Shown piece after piece: positions 31,556 through 40,921 of a DNA stretch of 64,000 nt. The notes below the pieces were generated by a model, which ran no database searches, was not told where the DNA came from, and worked only from the letters and a program-made list of their open reading frames with translations. Numbering within the stretch: the first letter of the stretch is position 1; each line of letters starts with the position of its first letter. A program made the position numbers and the translations under genes. The DNA comes from Paenibacillus glycanilyticus (lineage in GTDB: Bacteria > Bacillota > Bacilli > Paenibacillales > Paenibacillaceae). The stretch is from positions 1 through 64,000 of the forward strand of contig NZ_JAMBNP010000004.1 in assembly GCF_023715145.1 (NCBI RefSeq). The letters are read 5' to 3'.

Positions 31556-32344
31556 TTATGCATTATATAAATTAATCGTCATCTCTTCCTCAAATCCATG
31601 TTTACGGTAAATGGTCTGTCCCATGGAACTAGCCTGTAAAATGGCTAACGTTGCTCCCGCAACTTGCATGTCGTGCAAAGCATGACCTACAAGCGCGCCG
31701 CCGATACCTCTTGCACGGAATTCCTTCAATGTCGCAACCGTATATAAGCCTGTCACTTCGCCTGTGCTGAACGTCATGGCCGTTCCTACCGGTAAGTCAT
31801 TCAGATAGGCCAGAAAATACTTCATCCGTCCTTCCGGATCATAAGCAAATGCTTCGGTAAAGGAATGGGCCAATTCGTCCGGGAGACCGTATTCTGCGAC
31901 GAACACCCGTTTGAACATCTCAAGCTCATCATCCGTATTTACGATTACGATTCTCAGTCCCGGCACATTAGACTGGTTAATCACTTTTACTTTCAGGTCA
32001 GCCGCCATACCGGACATGGTACTGCCCAGTATGAATCCGTTAGCTCTCAGTGTCTCGGTAACGATTTCGTCCTGCGTATGGGAATATGTATGCCAGACGC
32101 ATTTTACGCCGCGTTCCCGATACGCATCGATGATGGATTTCACCTGTCTGGTCGCATCAATCTTATCGTCATGAGGTGCTTTATAATCGAATACGCGATT
32201 GAAAATCGTTAAAGGCAACTCCGTTTCGATTCTTGCGCAGTTGTCATCACGAAAAAATCTTGCGTAAGGACTGTTACTACTCAAACGTTCAAACGTTTGG
32301 ATCATGTTCTCTAAAATTGCTTTCTTTCTATTAATCATTTTCAT
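31556..32344 (-). CDS. GNAT family N-acetyltransferase
   Basis: A 262-residue two-part protein. Residues 1-125 form an N-terminal region (RFFRDDNCARIETELPLTIF) that resembles a degenerate acetyltransferase half, and residues 130-262 are a GNAT domain with GLYTVATLKEFRARGIGGAL as acetyl-CoA motif A and YRKHGFEEEMTINLYNA at the end. AAGGAGG precedes the ATG. The substrate is unknown. The TAA at 31556 is followed by further in-frame coding-like sequence (see 31439-31531). Confidence 0.88.
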   Translation of the reverse strand: MKMINRKKAILENMIQTFERLSSNSPYARFFRDDNCARIETELPLTIFNRVFDYKAPHDDKIDATRQVKSIIDAYRERGVKCVWHTYSHTQDEIVTETLRANGFILGSTMSGMAADLKVKVINQSNVPGLRIVIVNTDDELEMFKRVFVAEYGLPDELAHSFTEAFAYDPEGRMKYFLAYLNDLPVGTAMTFSTGEVTGLYTVATLKEFRARGIGGALVGHALHDMQVAGATLAILQASSMGQTIYRKHGFEEEMTINLYNA

Positions 32345-32445
32345 TTTTCCTCCTTTTAGTTTTTAATTTTTGACATCATCGGATAGAGAAATAAAGGTTA
32401 CTCTTAGCCGTATACGCTAAAGGTAACCTTTATTTTACAATTTGA

Positions 32446-33129
32446 TTACATCATCGGTTGGATCGGATTGCTGTTCAAAATGTCTTCTACTTCTTGGTAG
32501 CCTTCAGGGTAGGCAAAGTTATAGCGCGCCGGTAATGCAAACACGTATTTTTGATTGCGCGTCAGTTCCTTTGGACCGGTAGGCGCTGCGCCGATGAAGA
32601 ATTTCTCCTGTTGAAGCTCGTTCCATTGGTGCACAGTAAAGACAAGAATAGGGATATCCTGTCTAGGCTGTTCAGCGGTCCATTTGGGATGGCGGATGCT
32701 GAGTGTCGTACCGCTTTCTACGACCTTACCGTCTTGCTTATTGTCTGTGGAACGACCCTCCCACTTGTCCGTTACGATCGTGTACCCTTTCCAACTATCC
32801 GGCAGATTGAAACGGTAGCCATATTGGGTATTGTCATAGAAGGTTTGGCTTACTTGACCTGTTTGTCCGCCGACTGGGCTCATCGGTTGACTGCTTCCAT
32901 CCCTTGGAGTGTCATTGGATAAAGGCACAGTATGGTGATGCGGTGCAAGGTGGACATATTGGAGCGCGTTAATAATCATCTCAGCGGCATGCGAGTGAGT
33001 AATCGCCGCCGTTCCGTTAACCTTGTCAGCATGATTCGTTCCGTTTGCGGCCACTACTGCTGGCACAGCTACGGCGACCGCCGCTACCAGCAGCAGCGAT
33101 GCAGCACGCTTGTTCATTCTTTTCGTCAA
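32446..33129 (-). CDS. Hypothetical exported protein
   Basis: A 227-residue secreted protein. The signal peptide is AASLLLVAAVAVAVPAVVAA. After a His-rich linker (HLAPHHHTVPLSND) comes a globular domain beginning FYDNTQYGYRFNLPDSWKGY, with strands TLSIRHPKW and IPILVFTVHQW, ending in the low-complexity PIQPMM. The YGYRFNLPDSWKGY motif is frequent in Paenibacillus exported proteins of unknown role. A TTG at 33129 is chosen, with GGAGG 5 bases upstream. It is divergent from the SDR gene at 33591. Confidence 0.72.
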   Translation of the reverse strand: MTKRMNKRAASLLLVAAVAVAVPAVVAANGTNHADKVNGTAAITHSHAAEMIINALQYVHLAPHHHTVPLSNDTPRDGSSQPMSPVGGQTGQVSQTFYDNTQYGYRFNLPDSWKGYTIVTDKWEGRSTDNKQDGKVVESGTTLSIRHPKWTAEQPRQDIPILVFTVHQWNELQQEKFFIGAAPTGPKELTRNQKYVFALPARYNFAYPEGYQEVEDILNSNPIQPMM

Positions 33130-33141
33130 CAATTCCTCCAA

Positions 33142-33590
33142 ATAAGTTTTGGCATGGATATAAAAGGAGAAAAAGATTCGCTAGTATTTAAGGTAAAATT
33201 AAAGGCCCGGATTCGTAATATTACTTTTTTGGATACTTTGTCGATGTTTTTACCTGCGCAGTATTGAGATCGATCATTCTCATAGTAGAAATTCCATCCG
33301 CTTTTGTCAATGAATCCAGCTCAAACTTAACATTTCATAAATTCTTCCGGTTAGTAATTTTGAACGTACAGGACACTCTTCATTAGCGAATTGTCGTCGG
33401 GTTTCTTTGCTTTTTTTAAGGTGCAGTGGATTCGCCACACCGTACATAATCTGTTATTTCGTAGGAAATGAGCAAGGTTCGCTACGGTTGTCTTCAGGTT
33501 AAGAATAAATCTTAAAGGTGTGTGAAACCTATATAAGGGACTTTTTTGTTTAAAAAGGTCAATACAAATAAAATGTTGGGAGATAATACG
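33142..33590. other. Intergenic region with a possible regulator relic
   Basis: About 450 bases between divergent genes. On the minus strand around 33340-33430 one frame reads FANEECPVRSKLLTGRIYEM, which loosely resembles the N-terminus of HxlR-type regulators (CPV motif), but there is no ribosome binding site and the similarity is weak. The rest should contain both promoters. Confidence 0.3.
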
Positions 33591-34295
33591 TTGGACATTT
33601 CAAAACAAGTAGCATTAGTAACAGGAAGTAATCGCGGCCTAGGTCTTCATCTTGCAAAAGAACTTCTCTCAAGAGGAGCTAAGGTTTATGCAGGTGCCAG
33701 AGATCCTGAGTCAGTGAATCTTCCAGGAGCCATCCCATTGCAACTGGACATTACGAATGATAATTCAATTACCTCGGCAATCGGGGTTGCTGGCGATGTA
33801 ACTTTATTAATAAATAATGCAGGCTCGAGTACTGGTGCCGAGCTTTTGGACGGTGATATGAGTCGTATTCATTTGGAGATGGATACTCATTTCTTTGGCA
33901 CGCTCTCGATGATACGCGCCTTTGCTCCGATTATTGAGAAAAACGGCGGCGGAGCAATTCTGAATATACTTTCTGTTCTGTCTTGGTTCAGCTTGGGCGG
34001 TGCTAGTGCGTACTCTGCAGCTAAATCAGCAGAATGGAGCTTGACGAATTCACTTCGACTGACCTTGGCTCCTAAAAATATTCGTGTTGCCGGATTGCAT
34101 GTAGGATTTATGGATACGGATATGACTGCAAAAGTTCAAGCGCCAAAAGTTAACCCCACTGAAGTTGCCAAGCTTGCAATCGATGGTATTGAGAATGACG
34201 GCTATGAAATTGTGGCAGACGAAACAAGCCAAAAAGTGCTTCGAGATTTGTCTGGTGGCGTGCACACGATGTACCCTCAATTATTTACTAAATAG
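33591..34295 (+). CDS. Short-chain dehydrogenase/reductase
   Basis: A 234-residue SDR. TGSNRGLGLHLAKEL at the N-terminus, AGARDPES after strand 2, LINNAGSS, the catalytic Ser in SVLSWFSLGG and YSAAKSAEWSL with Tyr and Lys. Its shortness and the GARDPE motif match the YdfG/DltE-like group acting on small carbonyls. The start is a TTG at 33591 with GGGAG 8 bases upstream; the open frame begins 45 bases earlier with no ribosome binding site. A strong terminator follows. Confidence 0.88.
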   Translation: MDISKQVALVTGSNRGLGLHLAKELLSRGAKVYAGARDPESVNLPGAIPLQLDITNDNSITSAIGVAGDVTLLINNAGSSTGAELLDGDMSRIHLEMDTHFFGTLSMIRAFAPIIEKNGGGAILNILSVLSWFSLGGASAYSAAKSAEWSLTNSLRLTLAPKNIRVAGLHVGFMDTDMTAKVQAPKVNPTEVAKLAIDGIENDGYEIVADETSQKVLRDLSGGVHTMYPQLFTK

Positions 34296-34384
34296 TGAAG
34301 AAATGAAACATGACACCTCGCTAATTAAAAGCTCGTTAGTAATGGTTATACCCCGAATTTTATCGCTTGGGAGAGAAAAAAAAG

Positions 34385-34432
34385 CACCGAACGGCAAGGA
34401 GCGTCTCCTTGTTCGTTCGGTGTTTGTGTTCA
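34385..34432 (+). terminator. Intrinsic terminator after the SDR gene
   Basis: caccgaacggcaaggag and ctccttgttcgttcggtg arms, followed by tttgtgtt. Confidence 0.8.
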
Positions 34433-34482
34433 AGGTGACGGCGGCAAAATGCACGGCCAGTATCCCCAAGGAATACTGGTGT

Positions 34483-35220
34483 TTACTGTTCAATCAGACG
34501 CTTCAACGAGCCGGAAACGACGGCGCCTCCGAATAATACCGCCTCGCGCTTTGCCCGCCGCGCTACCGCTTCCGATGAGCAGCTGGCCTGCACGAAGACG
34601 GCCTCGGCCTTATCGCCAGGATGTCGACGCCCGCATTCGTTTGAACGGCGATGTCTATGATCGTCTGAAGCGATTTCTCGATATTCTCGTCGACGGTCGC
34701 CGGATCGACTCCACCGACATGGGTGGCGCCTTGCTTCATCGCTTCCCTCACCAGCTCGACAGCGTGGGAGCGAAGTAGTCCATGCTGAGGAAACGCAACG
34801 ATCTCATGCGTCATTTTTCCCGCGAACGTCTCAAACGCCCGCATCGTTGCCTCCAAGTTTTTCATGCCGACGACCGGGTCTATGTTGCAGTGGGTCCGGA
34901 CATGGGGAGATTCGAATGCTGGATACGGGCCGTACCGCTTTCCACGGTCCGCTGTAATAGGTTTTATCGATATGGATGTGCATTTCCTTGAAAGCAGGCA
35001 GCATGAGGAGCCCTGCCGCATTAAGCTGTGGAAGCCCGTCGCTTGGCTGATTGCCGGAAGCTATGATCGCCGCGTTTTGACCATCCTCCACCCGGATATG
35101 ACAGATGTCCGTATCGGTTCCGACGATGGCATCTTCCTTCATAGCGGTAACCGCTTTCCAAGCGAACAAAGGATATGCCATTCACGCGCACAAAATTACC
35201 GGCGCGCCTCTAATGACGGC
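34483..35220 (-). pseudogene. Degraded amidohydrolase (cytosine-deaminase-like) gene
   Basis: Three minus-strand frames together encode recognisable pieces of an amidohydrolase: NGISFVRLESGYRYEG, then ICHIRVEDG, LLMLPAFKEMHIHIDKTYYS and GPWKAV, then FESPHVRTHCNIDPVVGMKN, EIVAFPQHGLLRS, GGVDPATVDENIEKSLQT. The family metal-binding HIHID and HCNID motifs are present. At about 34620 the sequence jumps from NAGVDI directly to the C-terminal end (ADKAEAVFVQASC-like, GGAVVSGSLKRLIEQ), so roughly 150 codons of the centre are missing. Several frameshifts and the deletion make it inactive. Confidence 0.8.
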
Positions 35221-35435
35221 CCCGGTCGGATTAATATGGCTGAAGAATCACCTTTTATCCAAGACGGCACAAAATTTTATCCAGTTCATGAAAAAGGAAA
35301 GAAACGATGCTATGTCCGTTCCTATCGATACGTAGTACGAGTATTCGGCTAAGCAGAGAAAGACGGCCCTCGCGGAAGCGGGAACCGACCCGTCGCCGCA
35401 CCATGTTTCTCCGCAGGGATAATCGCATTCCAAAC

Positions 35436-35463
35436 AAAAAAGAGCCCTCTCCGGCTCTTTTTT
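35436..35463. terminator. Terminator after the cupin gene
   Basis: aaaaaagagcc-ctctcc-ggctctttttt, 80 bases past the minus-strand cupin stop. Confidence 0.85.
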
Positions 35464-35542
35464 CATTTGGTTTCTATCTCTTATTCTATTGTCCAGCGGA
35501 AGAACCATGGCATGCATCGAGCAACGAACGCAAGCCGCGCGC

Positions 35543-36082
35543 TTATTCATAGGTCTTCTTGTAGCCCAGCATTCCGGCAACCGGAGCGAGCGCCGTGAAC
35601 ACGGCTTTTTGAACCGCCCACGGCGGATTTACCGTGCGTATTTCGTTTTGGTATTTGAGCATCGGACGCGACATGCGAAGCAGACTGGGCAGTCCTTTCT
35701 TGCCCAGCATGCCGTTTCTGGCAAACGCGAAATAGCATTTGAAAAAGCCGTCAATCTCGAGCGCCGGATAAAACCGCTGAATCGTATGCGCTTCCTCGGC
35801 GCCTTCATTCCAGAAGTAATGCGGTACGCCGGCTGGAATCTCCAGGCTGTCGCCGGGCTTTAAAATATGGGTCTTGCCGTCCAAATGAAAATGAATAATG
35901 CCAGAAATCACTTCGCACGAGCTTTTTTGTTTGGGATGCACATGCTCGGGCTCTCTTTCTTGCGACGGCGGGTTGAAGCTTTCGATCTCCGCCATTGTCC
36001 CGTTCGTGTCCTTCCCGGTCTTGAGGAATATCATGCGCTGCCCGCTGCGGGGATTCGTAATGTCATTTCCTGAATTTTGCAT
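35543..36082 (-). CDS. Cupin domain protein
   Basis: A 179-residue protein. Residues about 35-110 form a single cupin barrel: EPEHVHPKQKSSCEVISGII carries the His-x-His and Glu metal ligands of motif 1, and GDSLEIPAGVPHYFWN carries the His of motif 2. The C-terminal 70 residues (FYPALEIDGFFKCYFAFARN, PVAGMLGYKK) are a helical extension seen in cupin proteins of this size. A metal-dependent enzyme or sugar/ligand-binding role is possible; the substrate is not determinable. AAGGAGGG precedes the ATG by 3 bases. Confidence 0.85.
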   Translation of the reverse strand: MQNSGNDITNPRSGQRMIFLKTGKDTNGTMAEIESFNPPSQEREPEHVHPKQKSSCEVISGIIHFHLDGKTHILKPGDSLEIPAGVPHYFWNEGAEEAHTIQRFYPALEIDGFFKCYFAFARNGMLGKKGLPSLLRMSRPMLKYQNEIRTVNPPWAVQKAVFTALAPVAGMLGYKKTYE

Positions 36083-36382
36083 AAACCCTCCTTATACTTG
36101 GATAGAGATTCCGGATTCGTTCTTTAACTTTCATACTACCGGCACGAAGCGTGGAATGTCTACCGCGGCCGATGTCGAAAAAGGTTAATTATTCGTGTTG
36201 ACCGCGCAGTTCGACTACGGACAGAATGCAAATCAACCGACATGTCCTGTAAAGAAATCATCGTTGAAAAACAATCACAGTTGATACTGTGCATGAAACG
36301 AAAAAAAATGATACTATGTATGATGGGTAAATGACTTTACAATAGCCTAATCATTTTAAATGCTGCAAAAGAAGGAGATTAT
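36083..36382. other. Divergent promoter region of the cupin and dus genes
   Basis: Exactly 300 bases. The right end has the dus ribosome binding site AAGAAGGAGATTAT. Promoter-like words ttgaaa (36264) and ttgatac (36272) precede tactatgtatgatg, but no clear pair was fixed. Confidence 0.35.
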
Positions 36383-37408
36383 ATGAGTAACGAAAATTTT
36401 TGGCTTGATTTGCCGAAGCCATTTTTTATATTAGCACCAATGGAAGATGTCACAGATGTTGTATTTCGTCACGTTGTTAGTACAGCTGCAAAACCCGACG
36501 TGTTTTTCACGGAGTTCACAAGCACGGACAGCTACTGCAACCCTGCGGGGATAGAAAGCACTCGTGGTCGGTTAACGTTCACGGAAGATGAGCAGCCGAT
36601 CGTCGCGCATCTTTGGGGCAATAAGCCGGAATTGTTTGCGCAGATGAGTATCGATATGAAAAAGCTCGGTTTTCGCGGTATCGATTTAAACATGGGATGT
36701 CCAGTACAAAACGTCGCATCCAATGGAAAAGGTGCCGGATTAATACGACATCCTGAAGTGGCGGCAGAAATTATTCAGGCAGCCAAAGCAGGCGGATTGC
36801 CGGTTAGCGTTAAAACAAGATTGGGTTACTCTGAGGTTGATGAGTGGCGCGACTGGTTAATGCATATACTGAAACAAGATATTGCAAATCTGTCGATTCA
36901 TCTTCGTACAAAAAAAGAAATGAGCAAAGTAGACGCTCACTGGGAACTCATCCCCGAAATAAAAAAGCTGCGCGATGAAATTGCTCCAAACACGCTATTA
37001 ACGATTAATGGGGATATTCCCGACCGCGCAACAGGAATGAAATTAGTGGAACAATACGGCGTTGATGGCGTCATGATCGGCCGCGGTATCTTCACCAATC
37101 CATTTGCTTTTGAAAAAGAACCTAAAGAACATAGCGCGAAGGAATTTCTCCAATTACTTCTTTTACAGTTGGATCTTCACGATAAATATTCAGCAGAAGT
37201 CGTTCCGCGCTCCTTTAAACCGCTTCTTCGCTTTTTCAAAATCTACGTTCGCGGATTTAGAGGCGCAAACGAACTAAGAATTCAATTAATGGAAACCAAA
37301 TCAACGGATGAAGTTCGTCGTTTAGTGAATGCTGTTTTAGATCAGCTTGAAGCATCCCTACCGGAACCCAAACATTTAGATTTAACGCCGAGTACTTCGT
37401 CGAATTAA
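36383..37408 (+). CDS. tRNA-dihydrouridine synthase
   Basis: A 341-residue flavoenzyme that reduces uridine to dihydrouridine in tRNA using FMN and NADPH. The TIM barrel is marked by [18 protein letters not shown], the [19 protein letters not shown] block with the catalytic Cys, [19 protein letters not shown] (instead of the common GRT), and [16 protein letters not shown] which binds the FMN phosphate. A C-terminal helical domain (residues 245-341) binds tRNA. It belongs to the Dus family but the DVTD and LRTKK variants place it outside typical DusB. Single gene with AAGGAG start and a terminator. Confidence 0.93.
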   Translation: MSNENFWLDLPKPFFILAPMEDVTDVVFRHVVSTAAKPDVFFTEFTSTDSYCNPAGIESTRGRLTFTEDEQPIVAHLWGNKPELFAQMSIDMKKLGFRGIDLNMGCPVQNVASNGKGAGLIRHPEVAAEIIQAAKAGGLPVSVKTRLGYSEVDEWRDWLMHILKQDIANLSIHLRTKKEMSKVDAHWELIPEIKKLRDEIAPNTLLTINGDIPDRATGMKLVEQYGVDGVMIGRGIFTNPFAFEKEPKEHSAKEFLQLLLLQLDLHDKYSAEVVPRSFKPLLRFFKIYVRGFRGANELRIQLMETKSTDEVRRLVNAVLDQLEASLPEPKHLDLTPSTSSN

Positions 37409-37426
37409 TACGATTACGTCAAAAAG

Positions 37427-37467
37427 AGACCTATCAAAAGTTCAATGAACTCTTGATAGGTCTTTTA
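37427..37467 (+). terminator. Intrinsic terminator of the dus gene
   Basis: agacctatcaa and ttgataggtct arms with tttt downstream. Confidence 0.9.
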
Positions 37468-37556
37468 TTTGCTTTGACAGGGATGCAGCCCGCTGCGTAG
37501 TCCGAGAAACGAAAGAAAGGGAGGCGGTCCCCCGTCCTCCCTTTACCCATCCGTGG

Positions 37557-38630
37557 TCAGTCGAAGTAGACCGGTTTCCCGGTTTCGGCGGAGATATAGA
37601 CCGCCTCCAGAATCGCCGAAACCACCATTGCCTCTTCAGGCTTCACGAGCGGCTGCGTATCGTTCACGATGCAGTCGATCCACTGCTTGGCTTCATACTC
37701 GAAATCGGTTAAAGTCTCGCCTCTGAAGCGTTCCCTTGCCTTCGGATCCACGTCGATGACGTTCAGGAACAGGCTGCCGTCCCGCTCGCCGTTGATTCGC
37801 AAGCCGCCGTTGAAGTCCGCTCCACCTTTCGTGCCGCACAAATACGATCCTTCAGTCTTGGCAACATTGAGTGCCCAGCTGGTTTCGATCGAAACGACGG
37901 CGCCGTTTTTGAATTTCACGTAGCCGAAGGCCGAATCCTCCACTTCGAATTCCTTCGGATTCCAGGAACCCCACTCGTTCGCCGCGTTCTCGGTATGCTT
38001 TAGCTTGTGGAAGACGCTTCCCACGACGCTTTCCGGCTCGTAATTGTTCATCAGCCAGAGGATGAGATCCAGAGAGTGGGTGCCGATATCGATCATCGGA
38101 CCTCCTCCCTGCTTCTCTTTGTCCAGAAACACGCCCCATGTGGGAACGCCCCTCCGTCTGGTCGCGACCGCTTTGGCATAATAGATATCGCCAAGCTCGT
38201 CGTTCTCGATCATTTTCTTCAGCAGCTGAGACTGCGCCTTGCTCCGGTTTTGGTAGCCGACCGTCAGCTTCTTCCCGGTCCGGACATGAGCGTCATACAT
38301 GGCTTTCGCTTCGGCTCCGGTCTTTGCCATCGGCTTCTCGCACATGACATGCTTCCCGGCCTCCAGTGCCGCAATCGAAATCTCGGCATGCGAAATATTT
38401 GGCGTCAGAACATGAATGACTTCGATTTCTTCCATGGCGAGAAGTTGATTGTAATCCGTGAATACCCGGGCGCCCGGCGCGCCGTACTTCTCCGCGGCTT
38501 CGCGCGCGCGTTCCTCGATCAGATCGCAGAATGCAACCATCTCTGCCTGTTCTACTATGGCCAGGCTCGGCATATGCTTGCCGTTCGCAATCATGCCGCA
38601 TCCGATGATTCCTATCTTGACTGTACGCAT
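37557..38630 (-). CDS. Gfo/Idh/MocA family oxidoreductase
   Basis: A 357-residue NAD(P)-dependent sugar or cyclitol dehydrogenase-like protein. N-terminal Rossmann fold: IGIIGCGMIANGKHMP and CDLIEERAREAA; EKPMAKT contains the family Lys. The C-terminal domain has GGGPMIDIGTHSLDLILWLM with the conserved Asp-His pair. Its ATG (38630) overlaps the TAA of the upstream paralogue (TAATG), so the two are translationally coupled; GGGAGG lies 9 bases before. The frame continues to 39155 in the shadow of the paralogue, but that is not used. The substrate is probably a sugar or inositol derivative, with no closer assignment. Confidence 0.92.
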   Translation of the reverse strand: MRTVKIGIIGCGMIANGKHMPSLAIVEQAEMVAFCDLIEERAREAAEKYGAPGARVFTDYNQLLAMEEIEVIHVLTPNISHAEISIAALEAGKHVMCEKPMAKTGAEAKAMYDAHVRTGKKLTVGYQNRSKAQSQLLKKMIENDELGDIYYAKAVATRRRGVPTWGVFLDKEKQGGGPMIDIGTHSLDLILWLMNNYEPESVVGSVFHKLKHTENAANEWGSWNPKEFEVEDSAFGYVKFKNGAVVSIETSWALNVAKTEGSYLCGTKGGADFNGGLRINGERDGSLFLNVIDVDPKARERFRGETLTDFEYEAKQWIDCIVNDTQPLVKPEEAMVVSAILEAVYISAETGKPVYFD

Positions 38631-39631
38631 TACTTGGATCCTCCCGGCTGCTTGAATTCGACCGTTCTTCGCTCGCGATGCGCAATATAGGCCGTTTCTA
38701 GCAGCTCCGTTAGCTTCGTGCCATCCTCCAGCCCGAAAGGCATCGGCCCGTCGTTCAGGACGCCGTTTACCCATTGAGTCAACGGCAGCGGCTGCGCTTC
38801 GGGCAGCCGGTAAGGAGAAATCCAGCCCTGCAGCGGAGAATCGGCGTACTTGGATGTGACTTGCACGCTGTCTCCGGAGATGATAAGCGTTCCTTCCGTT
38901 CCGTACAGCTCGAACGCCGGCGGCGTCCGGTAAGTAACCAGGCTGGTTTCCAGCAGCGCGACCGCATGGCTTGCGAACTCGATCGAGCATTGCGCGTTGT
39001 CTTCGACTGCTCGGCCCGTGAAATGGCTGAACATCGACGTGATGCGCTTCGGCTGGCCGAGCAGCCAGCTGGCCAGGTACATCGGGTGGCAGCCGAGATC
39101 CATCATGGCTCCTCCGCCCGCTAGTTGCTCGTCGTACCAATAGTCGGGCAGCCAATTGCGAAGCGCGCCGTCATGGCCGTTTCGAATGCGCAATAGCGTG
39201 ATATCGCCGAGATGGCCCTCGTCCACCAGCTGCTTGGCAAGCAGATGATGGGGTCTAGTCCGGGCGGGGAACGAAATGCAGAATTTGACGCCCGCCTGCC
39301 GGACGGCCTCCGAGATCAGGTCGCATTCCGCGACGGTAAGCGCCATCGCTTTCTCGGTGAAAATATGCTTGCCCGCGTTCGCTGCGGCGATCATCACATC
39401 GGCATGCATGCTCGTTGGAGCGTCGACGACTACGGCGTCCACGTCTTCCCTTCGGAGCAGCGCATCAAGGTCGGATTCAAAGCCGGCTCCGAGCTCTTTC
39501 GCCCAGGCGCTGCCCCTTTCCTTGTTTTCATCCCATACGGCCGTAATGTTAGCGTTCTCAAGCGATTGCAGGTGTTTGGCGTACCCGTCGGCATGAACAT
39601 GCCACTTGCTGAGCATGGCGACATTTAGCAT
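38630..39631 (-). CDS. Gfo/Idh/MocA family oxidoreductase
   Basis: A 333-residue paralogue of the downstream gene. It starts MLNVAMLSKWHVHADGYAKHLQ, lacking the tight GxGxxG glycine motif of the first protein (it has MLSKWHVHA instead), then FTEKAMALTVAEC with the family Lys and GGGAMMDLGCHPMYLASWLLG. The divergent nucleotide-binding loop is notable: either a different cofactor mode or a specialised group seen in Bacillales where Gly is replaced by Lys-Trp-His. It overlaps the downstream gene by TAATG. GGAGGG precedes the ATG. First gene of a two-gene operon. Confidence 0.9.
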   Translation of the reverse strand: MLNVAMLSKWHVHADGYAKHLQSLENANITAVWDENKERGSAWAKELGAGFESDLDALLRREDVDAVVVDAPTSMHADVMIAAANAGKHIFTEKAMALTVAECDLISEAVRQAGVKFCISFPARTRPHHLLAKQLVDEGHLGDITLLRIRNGHDGALRNWLPDYWYDEQLAGGGAMMDLGCHPMYLASWLLGQPKRITSMFSHFTGRAVEDNAQCSIEFASHAVALLETSLVTYRTPPAFELYGTEGTLIISGDSVQVTSKYADSPLQGWISPYRLPEAQPLPLTQWVNGVLNDGPMPFGLEDGTKLTELLETAYIAHRERRTVEFKQPGGSK

Positions 39632-40279
39632 TCGAGAATCCCTCCAAGTCCATGTTATAAAAAGGCGGCTCGTTGCTTATTCGACTTTAGTTGCATGGGT
39701 ATTGCAAAGGTTGATCATGCGAGCAGTCACATTGGAAGTGTTCAATGAATGGGAGCAGTCAGGTGAGTGAAGGCAATCAGACAGTGAGCTGTTAATCAGC
39801 GGCAGAGGCAGTTAATCGTCTTCAAAGAAGACATAGTCCGGATATTAGGCATTGAATTGGCGGACGGCCGTCCGAGGTCGGAGAAGTGTACCCTAGGGCG
39901 GGCTGTATATGTAAGGCATGGTATAACGGTCGTATTCGCCATCATGCGGTTAATTGCAGTGTCTTGCTAAGTTCTTGGTACTATTCAGCAGTCATGCGAC
40001 AACCATCCGACTTCATGTATCGGATGATAGGTAATAGGCATCAACGCCGACCGGATGGTTCAGGTCTCGGGAACAGTTGAGTCTGAGTCAGCGAGGACTT
40101 GAAATGCAGCACCTTTCTTGGTGCAGCAGGATCACCCCCAACGCGTCACGTGCAACTAGAATATATCATATATATCAAATAGGATACAGTATTACATAAG
40201 GACAGAAAAAAAATGAGATCGCGACGAACAAGAGGATGAAGTGCAGCTATACGCCACTGTTATCGTGGCGAATGCTCGC
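39632..40279. other. Long gene-free region with several short hairpins
   Basis: About 650 bases upstream of the Gfo/Idh operon and downstream of the HAD gene. Visible dyads include ggacggccgtcc (39861), accatccgac...cggatggt (40001-40060) and tgcagcacctttcttggtgca (40103). No supported frame on either strand. It could hold a leader RNA or relic, but no known riboswitch motif is recognisable by eye. Confidence 0.4.
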
Positions 40280-40921
40280 TCAGGTTACATTTAGGATTAT
40301 ATCCTTTAGTTCAATCAAAGTCTTGATCCGATAGCTGGCCTGTGAGAAGTCATGTGTATTTGTGAAGTCGTTATGGACAACAGCACAGTCGATACCCGCC
40401 GCCACGGCTGAGTTCAACCCTCTGTTTGAATCCTCTACAACCAGGGTCTCTTCTTTGGCAGCTCCGAAACGCTTTAAGCCGGTCAAATAGGGTTCCGGGT
40501 GCGGCTTGGTGCGCTGATAGTCTTCGCGAACAAGGACGAATTCCATGAATCGTCTAATTTGGCGCTTTTCATGAATGAGTTGAAAATCATCACGTTTTGC
40601 AGTCGTCACGATGGCCATACGGACGTATTTTGACAGTTCGCCTAAAGTTTCAACTACGCCTTCGATCTCTATAGCCTCTGTTCTTAGATATTCCTGATAA
40701 TAGACGTTTCGGACCTCGCGCTGCTTGCGGATGATCCGTTCATCAATTCCTGCCGCCCTAGCTTGGGACCAAGTGCCAAATGACTGGGTCATGTCGCGGA
40801 GGTATTGATCTTTATCCAAGGTAAATCCAATGTCGGCCAGAGCGCGTTCTCCCGCCTTGTAATACCAGAATTCAGTATCTACCAGAACACCATCATGATC
40901 AAAGAGTATGTACTTCTTCAT
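40280..40921 (-). CDS. HAD superfamily hydrolase (phosphoglycolate/beta-phosphoglucomutase-like)
   Basis: A 213-residue HAD phosphatase. Motif I FDHDGVLVDTE supplies the nucleophile and acid/base Asp pair (the first is preceded by His), motif II is VTTAKR with Thr, the Lys is in KPHPEPYL, and motif IV VVEDSNRGLNSA supplies Asp pairs. The helical cap between residues 15 and 90 puts it in the C1 class. Substrates may be small sugar phosphates. AAAGGAG precedes the ATG. No operon partner. Confidence 0.92.
   Translation of the reverse strand: MKKYILFDHDGVLVDTEFWYYKAGERALADIGFTLDKDQYLRDMTQSFGTWSQARAAGIDERIIRKQREVRNVYYQEYLRTEAIEIEGVVETLGELSKYVRMAIVTTAKRDDFQLIHEKRQIRRFMEFVLVREDYQRTKPHPEPYLTGLKRFGAAKEETLVVEDSNRGLNSAVAAGIDCAVVHNDFTNTHDFSQASYRIKTLIELKDIILNVT

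Noticed and set aside
33340-33430. HxlR-type regulator relic upstream of the third SDR
   Set aside because: Only a short CPV-like match; no start site and no further family motif, so it is mentioned only in the intergenic entry.
38631-39155. Frame extension of the downstream Gfo/Idh protein
   Set aside because: It overlaps the upstream paralogue in another frame. The ATG at 38630, overlapping the TAA, with GGGAGG upstream is a clear start.
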